A stretch of 64,000 nucleotides of DNA, from NCBI RefSeq assembly GCF_900079725.1, contig NZ_LT599032.1:2378253-2442252 (forward strand), written 5' to 3'. The position numbers and the translations under genes were made by a program. Positions 16,808 to 25,153 of this stretch are shown in pieces (position 1 is the first letter of the stretch; each line of letters begins with the position of its first letter). Source of the DNA: an uncultured Dysgonomonas sp. GTDB lineage: Bacteria; Bacteroidota; Bacteroidia; Bacteroidales; Dysgonomonadaceae. The notes below the pieces were generated by a model, which worked only from the letters and a program-made list of their open reading frames with translations, searched no databases and was not told the origin of the DNA.

Positions 16808-19800
16808 TCAATCTCTAGACATTTGCTTCTTACTAGTGACAAAATCTTTGGGTAAAATACCAAATTGCTTCTGAAAACATTTGGCAAAATATGAAGGCGA
16901 ATTGAATCCAACCAAATAACAGACCTCATTAATACGGCTGTTTCCGGCAAGTAATAATTCAGCAGCTTTTTTCAGGCGTTCGAGACGTAAATATTCATTC
17001 GGGTTCATATTCAGGATTCCCTTGATCTTCCTGTAAAAAACGGAGCGGCTCATATGCAGTATTCCAACCATGTCATCCATATTAAATTCAGGATTATCTA
17101 TATTGTCAAGTATAATTTCATTCATCTTTTTCAAAAAGTCTTCGTCAGCCTTGGTAAATGCCATGGAGTTGGCAGCCACAAGAGGTGAATTGACAAAAAT
17201 TTCTTTCAGCTTTATCCGATTATGTATCAGATTAGATGCGCAGGCTCTCAAGTACTCTACCGAGAATGGTTTTTCAATATACATATCAGCACCGGCTTCC
17301 AGCCCTTCTATCTTGGACCGGAGGTTGGTTTTTGCCGTGAGAAGGATAACGGGTATATGGCTATAATCGATATTTGACTTCAATATGCGGCATAATTCAA
17401 AGCCATCCATATGGGGCATCATAACGTCAGTTATAATCAGATTCACAATGTTAGAGTCGAGCACATTTAATGCTTCTTTTCCATCTGTGGCCGTAAATAT
17501 AGTATATGCCGATAGTTGCTTAACAATAAAAGCGAGCAATTCCGGGTCATCCTCGACAATCAGGATCGCCAATCTGGAAGAAGGGTCTTCCGGCTGAACG
17601 ATAGCGGGAAGTGGAAGCGCCTTTTCATCATAAGCGGTCGTAGGTAATACCAGGCAAAAACTGTTGCAATCTATATAGTCTTCGATATACAGACCCCCTT
17701 GATGAAGTTTCGCCAACGAACGAGATAAGGCCAATCCTATTCCCGTCCCCGGAAGTGGCTTAGAGGTTTCAAGATTATTGAGCCTTACAAAAGGCTTAAA
17801 AACTTCTTCCCGCATGTCCGGCGAGATGATATTTCCATCATTCTTTATAACCACCCGCAACTCTCTTTTTTCATCATCAACATCCAGTTTTACCTCTATA
17901 TACGTCTGCGCATACTTCATTGCATTACTGAATAAATTACTGATGATCTTGGTAAATGCTTCCTTATCTATATGAGCATACAAATCCTTGTCCGGCAAGC
18001 GAAGCATAAAATTCAAATTCATCTGTTGGGTAGATAGTTTGAATTGCAGATAACATCCCCGCAAAATATCAGAGATATTACATTCGGTAAAACTGAGCTG
18101 AAGTCCTTTACTCTCTATTTTCTGGAAGTCAAGCAACTGATTTGTCAGATTCAACAGACGATCTGTATTATGATTCATAATATTCAAATCATCCCTTATC
18201 ATATCGTCTATATAATCTGTTAACAGAATATTTTCCAGAGGCCCCTTTATTAGTGTCAGAGGGGTTCGTATTTCATGTGCAACATCGGTAAAAAAACGGA
18301 TCTTGGCATCGTATATCTCCAATGCTTTCCGCTGTTCGAATTTCTCCATTTCCCTTCGTTCACGCATTGTCGACCGCTTTCTTATATTATATACAGTATA
18401 GTAAACAAAGGAGCCAAATATCAGAACATAAAAGACGTATGCCCATGGCGACAAATAGAACGGCGGTAAAATCCTTATAAAAAGTATCTTCTCGTTCCCT
18501 ATTGAAGGCATTGTGGGATCAGATATTTTCAACCGAAATACATAATCCCCGTATTTGAGATTAGAATAATTGATTAGCGGGCTTTCTGTCATCGACAGCC
18601 AATCCTTATCGAACCCTTCGAGCTTGTACTTTAAAATATTTGTATGAGGAGACAGATAACTCAAAGCAGCTACCCTGAAGCTGAATGAATTTTGCTTCGA
18701 GCTGAGAATAAGGCTGTCTGTATAGATAATACTCCGGTACAAAGGAGATTTCCTCTCCCCTACACTAACCCTTTTGTTATACAATAGAAAATCTGTTATA
18801 ACGGGGGTGGGCTTATATTTACTTTCGGAAAAATCTTTCGGCTCGAATCTTATAAAACCATCTATACTGCCCATAAAAAGGCTTCCGTCGTCAGACTTAA
18901 ATCCTGACCTGTAATTGAATTGATTACTCAGAATCCCATCTACCACTGTATAGTTTTTTATAAAATTATCACTCGGATTGAAGCAAATGAGCCCTTTATT
19001 AGATGTGATCCAGAAAAAACCTTTGTCGTCTTCTACAATCTGATATATAACATCGTTAGGTAAGCCGTTTCGCTCATCATACCTTATAAAAGTTTCTGTT
19101 GACGGATCGAACCGGCAAAAACCACGGCCTTGTGTGGTGACCCATATCTGGTGGCGGCTGTCTTCAAATATACTGGTCACCTTATTGTAAGGTAAACTAT
19201 GCTCGTCCGCTTCATTATGCAGGTAGTTTTTCCATTTCTTCTTATTTATATCGTAACAGAAAACTCCATCGGAATAGGTTGCCAACCAGAGATCGCCGTG
19301 CCTGTCTTCTTTAATATCATATATGAATTTACCATTCAGTTCAGGAATTGCAAAAAAATCGTCAGTAGTCCTGTTATATTTGAGCAGCCCGAACAAAGTT
19401 CCCAAATAAATAGTTCCGTCGGATGTACGCAGCATGGCAAAAATATTGTCATCGTTCAATGAATTGGGTGTATTTCCTTTATTATAAGATTTTATATGCC
19501 CTGTATTTCTGTTTATTACTTTTACTCCTTTCGAGAATGTACCTACCCATAGGTTATCACCATCGGGTAAAAGGCATTGAACATTGGAAAAAGCCCTGCT
19601 GGGTTCAAAAAACGAAATCTTATTTGTCTGTGGATTATAGTTGCTAAGTCCTCCGTCTTCTGTACTGATCCAGATAAGCCCCGAAGAGTCTGCGCAAAAC
19701 TCCCTCACTCTCTTTCCCCGCAGGCCGTTAGAAGTATCCGTAGGATAATATTTGTTGAAATGTGTATATTGCTTCGGATAATAATTCAGACCGCCGAAGT

Positions 19801-20797
19801 ATGAACCTATCCAAATACCTTCTTCCCTATCCTTGCACAAACAATAGATAGCATTGTCTGACAAAGAATAGGGATCGTAAAAAGAACTCTCCAGATGCAG
19901 ATAGCTATTGGTTCGCAAATTATAGACATATATACCCGATTCGGTTCCCAGCCACAATTCATTATCCGAATTTATCATTATATCGCGAATGAAAATCTTC
20001 TCGTTGTTATTATCTATTTGCAACAAATCGCGCACCTTTCCGGAAGAAAGGCTTAGTTCCTTAAGGCCTTCTTTTACCGAGCCTACATACAAACAATTAT
20101 ATGCTCCCGAGATAATTTTGAGAATAACGTCGTCGCGAAATACCTTTTCACCTTTATCATCTGTAAACTCACGAATGGTTTTCAGATTATCCTTTGAGTA
20201 AAACAACCCTTCCCCGTAGCTTCCCAGCCATAAAACACCATTTCTGTCTTCTTTAAGGCATTCGATATTAGAGGATATATCATGGCTTTTGAGATCAAAG
20301 TTTTTGAGTAAACCCGACTGTACATCGTAACAAAAAATTCCCTGCGATTCGACTGCGATCCAAATATATGACCCATTGCCTTCTATTGCCGATATCGTCT
20401 TATTAATAATTACTTTATTATCCGCCTGCACCAAAAATTGATTAAATTGCTCTGTATACGGATCATATACATATATACCGGCATCGGTTCCCACCCATAT
20501 TTTGCCCCTATTATCTTCATGCAGAACCTTTATATAATTATTACCAATACTGTTTTTGTCGAGAATATCGCGTTTAAATGTGCGAAAAGAAAAGCCATCA
20601 AACCGGTTTAACCCATCTTTAGTTCCTACCCATAGAAAACCTGTCCGGTCTTGCAGTATAGCATTCACAGTATTTTGCGAAAGCCCTTCCCGTATTCCGT
20701 AATGACTAAAATAATATTGCGTCGATTGAGAAGAAAGACCCGTAATAACAAAACACAGTGACAGGCAGAGAAAAAACTTCAGAGTATTCAATCTCAT
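16808..20797 (-). CDS. Hybrid two-component system sensor/regulator (HTCS1)
   Basis: A single 1329-residue protein combining sensor kinase and response regulator. It has a signal peptide, then a periplasmic sensor made of about fourteen beta-propeller repeats (motifs such as GFLWVGTKDGLNRFDG), then a Y_Y_Y domain near 690-780. One transmembrane helix lies at about 785-810. The histidine kinase has H841 in VAHEIRTPL and the ATP-binding GTGIGLALS. A receiver domain has phospho-acceptor D1124 in IITDVMMPHMDG. A C-terminal AraC-type DNA-binding domain covers roughly 1230-1325. Such proteins sense oligosaccharide breakdown products and activate the neighbouring Sus-type operon. It is the probable regulator of locus 1. 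A pair of 21-bp-spaced repeats lies about 310 nt upstream of its start. Confidence 0.95.
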   Translation of the reverse strand: MRLNTLKFFLCLSLCFVITGLSSQSTQYYFSHYGIREGLSQNTVNAILQDRTGFLWVGTKDGLNRFDGFSFRTFKRDILDKNSIGNNYIKVLHEDNRGKIWVGTDAGIYVYDPYTEQFNQFLVQADNKVIINKTISAIEGNGSYIWIAVESQGIFCYDVQSGLLKNFDLKSHDISSNIECLKEDRNGVLWLGSYGEGLFYSKDNLKTIREFTDDKGEKVFRDDVILKIISGAYNCLYVGSVKEGLKELSLSSGKVRDLLQIDNNNEKIFIRDIMINSDNELWLGTESGIYVYNLRTNSYLHLESSFYDPYSLSDNAIYCLCKDREEGIWIGSYFGGLNYYPKQYTHFNKYYPTDTSNGLRGKRVREFCADSSGLIWISTEDGGLSNYNPQTNKISFFEPSRAFSNVQCLLPDGDNLWVGTFSKGVKVINRNTGHIKSYNKGNTPNSLNDDNIFAMLRTSDGTIYLGTLFGLLKYNRTTDDFFAIPELNGKFIYDIKEDRHGDLWLATYSDGVFCYDINKKKWKNYLHNEADEHSLPYNKVTSIFEDSRHQIWVTTQGRGFCRFDPSTETFIRYDERNGLPNDVIYQIVEDDKGFFWITSNKGLICFNPSDNFIKNYTVVDGILSNQFNYRSGFKSDDGSLFMGSIDGFIRFEPKDFSESKYKPTPVITDFLLYNKRVSVGERKSPLYRSIIYTDSLILSSKQNSFSFRVAALSYLSPHTNILKYKLEGFDKDWLSMTESPLINYSNLKYGDYVFRLKISDPTMPSIGNEKILFIRILPPFYLSPWAYVFYVLIFGSFVYYTVYNIRKRSTMRERREMEKFEQRKALEIYDAKIRFFTDVAHEIRTPLTLIKGPLENILLTDYIDDMIRDDLNIMNHNTDRLLNLTNQLLDFQKIESKGLQLSFTECNISDILRGCYLQFKLSTQQMNLNFMLRLPDKDLYAHIDKEAFTKIISNLFSNAMKYAQTYIEVKLDVDDEKRELRVVIKNDGNIISPDMREEVFKPFVRLNNLETSKPLPGTGIGLALSRSLAKLHQGGLYIEDYIDCNSFCLVLPTTAYDEKALPLPAIVQPEDPSSRLAILIVEDDPELLAFIVKQLSAYTIFTATDGKEALNVLDSNIVNLIITDVMMPHMDGFELCRILKSNIDYSHIPVILLTAKTNLRSKIEGLEAGADMYIEKPFSVEYLRACASNLIHNRIKLKEIFVNSPLVAANSMAFTKADEDFLKKMNEIILDNIDNPEFNMDDMVGILHMSRSVFYRKIKGILNMNPNEYLRLERLKKAAELLLAGNSRINEVCYLVGFNSPSYFAKCFQKQFGILPKDFVTSKKQMSRD

Positions 20798-21103
20798 AAT
20801 CCGGTATAGATTATATATTAGCTATTTACATTAATTTCATCCAGACTGAGGCAGATCGATGGGAGATTTTCCAATTAGGTGGTCCGGATATTTCTGCGTT
20901 TCAAATACAGATTGTTCTAAAAGAGTGATTTGGCCGTTGTCTTTTTCTTTTTTGATTCCTTTCTCCCTTCGTCTTTCATTTAGCCTACACTATATGGTAT
21001 AAAAAATAAGACATGCGATAAATAAATTATGATTTCCACATTATTATTTTCATTTGGTTAACGATATTCGCATAAATGAGTATATACAAATGTATTGTTA
21101 TAT

Positions 21104-21151
21104 ATTATCCCAAAATGAAAATATCATCCCTTATAATGAAAGTTTCATCCC
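21104..21151 (-). promoter_or_regulatory. Candidate HTCS1 operator, 21-bp-spaced direct repeats
   Basis: On the plus strand ATGAAAATATCATCCC (21115-21130) and ATGAAAGTTTCATCCC (21136-21151) start exactly 21 bp apart. A partial third copy, ATTATCCC, lies at 21104-21111. AraC-type DNA-binding domains commonly recognise direct repeats two helical turns apart. The site lies about 310 nt upstream of HTCS1 and could control HTCS1 itself. Confidence 0.5.
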
Positions 21152-21667
21152 ATACCGACCCTGGTCTATCAACTCTTCAAAATTGAAGGATTGATACATC
21201 AACAAACAGGTTAAATTTGATATTACCTTAGATCAACCTTTTATATTTTCACCAGATGCTTTATAAAATGAGAGATTATCTATTTTTATATTTCTCCCGG
21301 GGCAAGTTTTGAGAAACCGCCTATAAAAAGATAAATACTTATTCTAAAAAGAGGCTTAGCCAAGAGCCACTTTAAATTTTATCAAAATATTTTAAATGAA
21401 AAGAATTTTATTTCTGTCTCCATTATTCGGCCTATCATATTACTAAAATTTGTCAGGACAAAGATACCTATCCGAAGAATAACCACGATATTTCTTCATT
21501 AAATTTATAGGGTAGACCAAAATTTAACCTTTTCTGAAAAAGTTTATCTATATAACTATAGCCAGTGGCCTTTTGCTGTTAGCTTACAGTTCTTTGATGT
21601 ATTGATCTGCAGATTTGTGAATTATTGAATTAGTATATTAACAAATGAGTAAAAAGTGTAACCTTTT

Positions 21668-21836
21668 AGCCCCCTCCAACCTCCTTGAGGAGCAGGGCTG
21701 TTAAGTTCTCTGCTGTCATTCTGAACGAAGTGAAGAATCCCGACCTTGAGAAACGAGATGTTTCACTCCGTTCAACATGACAAAGAGGGTATAAGAATTC
21801 AGAGCTTAACAGTCCTCCCCAAAGGGAGGCTACAGA
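21668..21836. repeat. Long imperfect inverted repeat (MITE-like intergenic element)
   Basis: The outer arms pair CCTCCTTGAGGAGCAGGGCTG with the reverse complement of AACAGTCCTCCCCAAAGGGAGG. The inner arms pair TGTCATTCTGAACGAAGTGA with the reverse complement of TTTCACTCCGTTCAACATGACA. Nested imperfect arms of this kind, with a TCATTCTGAACGAAGTGAAG core, are typical of dispersed non-coding repeats in Bacteroidota genomes. No open frame lies inside. Confidence 0.6.
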
Positions 21837-21896
21837 GAGAGTAAAAAGCTAATTGGCTCCACTGACCGTTGGCTCTTAATTTTTCATCCTTTCGTC

Positions 21897-21975
21897 CTTT
21901 CGGATTTGCAATCCGAAAGTTATAATGGCGGATTTAAAATCCGCAAATAACAAATCATCGGATTACTAATCCGAT
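21897..21975. repeat. Three consecutive CGGATT...AATCCG hairpins
   Basis: Three short perfect or near-perfect palindromes follow each other. They are CTTTCGGATTTGCAATCCGAAAG minus its last bases at 21897-21919, GCGGATTTAAAATCCGC at 21928-21944, and ATCGGATTACTAATCCGAT at 21957-21975. All share the CGGATT core with different loops, so they look like related repeat units rather than a terminator. Confidence 0.6.
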
Positions 21976-22114
21976 GAAACGGAAGTATAAAGAAGTTCTA
22001 ATTGTTGACTATTTACTGATATATGTGTAACCTTTGTTACTTTTTAACTATATATGGTTAATTAATGCAAAACAGACTGCGTGAAAATAGTAAGAAATGT
22101 GTCAGAAGTGTCAG

Positions 22115-22148
22115 GTTTTAACGTTATTGAGTTAACTAACGTTAAAAC
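22115..22148. other. 12-bp perfect hairpin downstream of GH43
   Basis: GTTTTAACGTTA (22115-22126) pairs with TAACGTTAAAAC (22137-22148). It lies 77 nt beyond the GH43 stop on the minus strand and has no T run. It may terminate or stabilise the 3' end of the locus 1 transcript. Confidence 0.5.
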
Positions 22149-22225
22149 AAAGAGAAAGCAACTCCACATTTCAATACTCCTGTTACTAAAACAGAGTACT
22201 TTTGATATCTATCATTTTTTAGTAT

Positions 22226-23869
22226 CTATTTGAAGACCGGAACTACGTCAATTGAATACGAAGGGGTACCATTGCCTACTATAGGCCATCCTTCATCGTC
22301 CCATTTTACTCTATCCAACATTAAATTGCGCTGGCTACTACCATTATCGATATAAGCATGATAAAGCATCCAATCTATTCCATTATCATCAGTTATAATC
22401 CTTGCGTTATGCCCGGGTCCGCCAAATGTAGCATCTCCCTTCACTACAACAGGCTGGTAGTTAGAGGGATTCCATGCATCGAATGTTTTCATGTCTGTTC
22501 CTGTCTTATTCAGATATGGACCGGACAGACTTTCGGACCTTCCGACCATTACTTTATATGAACTGGTCATACCTTCGCAACATGCCCCGGTAGATACAAA
22601 CAAATAGTAGTATTTCCCCCTTTTATGAATATAAGGAGCTTCAAATGATTTGCCCGCAATCAGTGTTTTCTTTGTTAAATCTTTCACTGCCATGCCATCT
22701 GCCGTTAATTCTGTCATGTATATTCCATAGAAGCTGCCCCAGAATAAATAGCGCTTGCCATCTTCTTCGACGAAACAAGGATCGATCGAGTTATGAACCC
22801 CTATTTCAGCACTGACAAACAGTTTTCCATTAGAATTGCCTGCAGGCGGCACAAAAGGCCCTTCAGGTTTATCTGAGACTCCCACGCCTATACCACATGT
22901 AGCGCCTCCGCTCCACTTAGATATAGCATAATACATCACATATTTTCCATCATAATAATTAATATCCGGAGCCCACATTCCTGTATCGTTCACATCATCA
23001 TCCGTGAAATCGGGCCTTTTATCAAATACCTCACTTTTACTGCCTCCGATGCGGGGCCAGTTTATCAGATCGGTAGATTTGTAACCCCTCACTCTTCCTG
23101 ATGTCACATATAGGTAAAACTCTTTTCCTACACGGATAACTGTAGGATCAGCATAACTGCCCACAATGACAGGGTTTGTCAAGATAGCCTGATTTCCTTG
23201 TTTTAACGTCACTCTGTATTGTTTCGATGTACCATCCTCTCCTTCTATATTATATGTAATTGGCTTAGTGAAATCATGCCTGGCGTTTCCGCTTTTTTGC
23301 ACTACTCCGTTTACCTTAACGACCGAACTTTTTTCGGATGTAGTGAATTCGGGTTGTAAAGAGGTAATATCTATATTTGACGGAATTTCATTTCCATTCG
23401 AGATTTCCCCGGTTTCAGTATTTATTGCCGGTTGATACTGCTCCATTTGTTTTTCAGGAAAGGTAAATGTCTGAAAACTATTCGATAATTGAGGTTTGGT
23501 TATTTTGACTGTATATGACTTCTGCTTGGTATCGCCTACGTAAAGATCATAGATACATTCCTTCGAAAAGTCATTTTTATTACCTCCGCTTTGCTGAACC
23601 TTACCGTTAAGCTTGAGTATCACATCTCCGGTATTGACTTTGAATTCTATAAGCAGTTCCTTAAGATTGACATATGTGGGGAGCTCTTCTTTATTACTGA
23701 TGACATTATTCACATTATCGACATGAAGTATATGATTAACCGATTTCTGGTCCCATACAGAGAAGCTAGTAATTTCTCCTTCAGTCATTTTATTCTCCGA
23801 ATCTTTACACGAATATATATGCGACGTGAAAACAATCAGAAACAGCTGATATATAAATATTCTTTTCAT
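22226..23869 (-). CDS. Glycoside hydrolase family 43 lipoprotein (arabinanase-like)
   Basis: A 547-residue surface or periplasmic lipoprotein. The signal ends at a cysteine in HIYSCKD. Two related Ig-like (DUF5018-like) modules follow at about 30-125 and 130-225, each ending in YTVKI or YRVTL. The rest is a five-bladed GH43 propeller. The catalytic base is the Asp in YADPTVI (about residue 240), the pKa modulator is the Asp in WAPDINYY (about 298) and the general acid is the Glu in SFEAPYIHKR (about 413). The GPGHN motif and the C-terminal WPIVGNG resemble endo-arabinanase-type members. Substrate is uncertain, because GH43 also includes xylosidases and galactosidases. It is the last gene of locus 1 and its only recognisable glycosidase. 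Confidence 0.88.
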   Translation of the reverse strand: MKRIFIYQLFLIVFTSHIYSCKDSENKMTEGEITSFSVWDQKSVNHILHVDNVNNVISNKEELPTYVNLKELLIEFKVNTGDVILKLNGKVQQSGGNKNDFSKECIYDLYVGDTKQKSYTVKITKPQLSNSFQTFTFPEKQMEQYQPAINTETGEISNGNEIPSNIDITSLQPEFTTSEKSSVVKVNGVVQKSGNARHDFTKPITYNIEGEDGTSKQYRVTLKQGNQAILTNPVIVGSYADPTVIRVGKEFYLYVTSGRVRGYKSTDLINWPRIGGSKSEVFDKRPDFTDDDVNDTGMWAPDINYYDGKYVMYYAISKWSGGATCGIGVGVSDKPEGPFVPPAGNSNGKLFVSAEIGVHNSIDPCFVEEDGKRYLFWGSFYGIYMTELTADGMAVKDLTKKTLIAGKSFEAPYIHKRGKYYYLFVSTGACCEGMTSSYKVMVGRSESLSGPYLNKTGTDMKTFDAWNPSNYQPVVVKGDATFGGPGHNARIITDDNGIDWMLYHAYIDNGSSQRNLMLDRVKWDDEGWPIVGNGTPSYSIDVVPVFK

Positions 23870-24084
23870 AGATTTTCAATTATAGTCAGTTTATTTCAAT
23901 TGAACTTAGCAAATCCTAATTGCCGGGTTATTTTTATAAGTAGTAAGCGTGTGAAAATGGGCTTCGCGATACAATCCATTGGTTCTTTGATTGAAAGCGA
24001 AGTAGAAGCAATACTGGTAATTGTTTGAGCATTTGCGCCTTCACAGGCATCAACCTTACCAAAACATACCGATAAGGATTATAC

Positions 24085-24112
24085 GGGGTTACCAATTATC
24101 TTAAGTAACCCC
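24085..24112 (-). other. 8-bp hairpin between the DUF1735-like lipoprotein and GH43
   Basis: GGGGTTAC (24085-24092) pairs with GTAACCCC (24105-24112), 27 nt past the stop of the upstream gene. There is no T run. It may protect the upstream SusCD message or attenuate transcription into the GH43 gene, which lies 269 nt further on. Confidence 0.5.
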
Positions 24113-24138
24113 ATATTGCTAAAATGTATACCGTTCTT

Positions 24139-25134
24139 CTACCATTGGATCTGTTGGTCTTCGTCCGGAATCAATGTATTCAGGTCACGCTGCATTGACA
24201 ATATCCCTGTTACTGTATATTTAAGCGGAGTACCGGAGATTGTCGTATAGTCTTCAAATGTATAACTCAATCCCAAAGTAATATATATATGCTTCATATA
24301 TACCTTTGTAGCATCCATTTCTTCTTCTACTGTATAATATGGTTGCCCTTGTACATTTAAGTTTATCTCCGGATTATCAGTATAAATCTCCAGCTTCTTT
24401 TTCTGGATATCAATCATCTCATCTGTAAACCTGATAAATATCTTATATAGTTTCCTATCCAGGTAGTCTATATCCCTGATTCCGGCATAAAGGAAGATAG
24501 TGTTTTCGTCCACCACATAAGTCCTTACCGACGACATATTCAATGCTGTTTCCATATCGGGAGCCAGATATATTTTGTATAAGGTGCCACTGTATGTACC
24601 CGAATAATCATTGAACGGATTAATATGTAACATAGCCCTCTGATAGTACTTATGGGGGTTAGCCTGATAATTGTATGAAGGGTCACTCAATATCCTCAAA
24701 GGTAATACCCATTTATCAGTCTGATCCAAATTCCCTAGTGTAAACTCGATAGGAACGGTGGTAGTGTATTTATCCGCAGGAATATCTATCGTTTCCGACA
24801 TACCATAATAGGTTGTCCCCAGTTGCTTAAAATACAGCTCATTACGATGACCATATGCTTCTTGATTCAATACAGCCAGCGTATCGGGATCCAGACCGAT
24901 ATGTACAGTACGGTTTTGAGAATTCATTGTCGAACCACTGATAATGACCGGAAGATTATAGACCACTTTCCCCTCAGACTTATAGCGTACATACACAGGA
25001 GTTACCCCCAGGCTGTTAGGAATGGCTTTGAAAGAGGCTGTCTGTATATATTGCTCATCTTTCCATTCATCGTTGCATGATACACAACACATTATTGTGA
25101 ACATGGCTAAAAACAGATAATATATATATTTCAT
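24139..25134 (-). CDS. DUF1735/DUF4973-like surface lipoprotein
   Basis: A 331-residue lipoprotein with lipobox CCVSC at about residues 16-20. The region after it (VTPVYVRYKSEGKVVYNLPV) resembles the BT_3987-type N-terminal domain, DUF1735. The second half, beginning at about residue 170 with NDYSGTYSGTLYK, resembles DUF4973. Such proteins accompany SusC/SusD pairs and are thought to bind glycans at the cell surface. It lies 19 nt downstream of the SusD gene and belongs to the same transcript. No catalytic residues are recognisable. Confidence 0.7.
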   Translation of the reverse strand: MKYIYYLFLAMFTIMCCVSCNDEWKDEQYIQTASFKAIPNSLGVTPVYVRYKSEGKVVYNLPVIISGSTMNSQNRTVHIGLDPDTLAVLNQEAYGHRNELYFKQLGTTYYGMSETIDIPADKYTTTVPIEFTLGNLDQTDKWVLPLRILSDPSYNYQANPHKYYQRAMLHINPFNDYSGTYSGTLYKIYLAPDMETALNMSSVRTYVVDENTIFLYAGIRDIDYLDRKLYKIFIRFTDEMIDIQKKKLEIYTDNPEINLNVQGQPYYTVEEEMDATKVYMKHIYITLGLSYTFEDYTTISGTPLKYTVTGILSMQRDLNTLIPDEDQQIQW

Positions 25135-25153
25135 TTTCTTCGAATTATAAGAG

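Larger units (their letters stand above)
20798..22225. other. Gene-free 1.4 kb region between HTCS1 and GH43
   Basis: I see no credible gene here. The right half holds repeats and hairpins listed separately. The left half contains the candidate HTCS1 operator at 21104-21151. A short frame at about 21396, MKRILFLSPLFGLSYY then stop, resembles the beginning of a signal peptide and may be a gene remnant. Confidence 0.6.

Noticed and set aside
21897-21975. CRISPR array suggested by repeated CGGATT units
   Set aside because: Units are short palindromes with different loops and no regular spacers; no cas genes are present.
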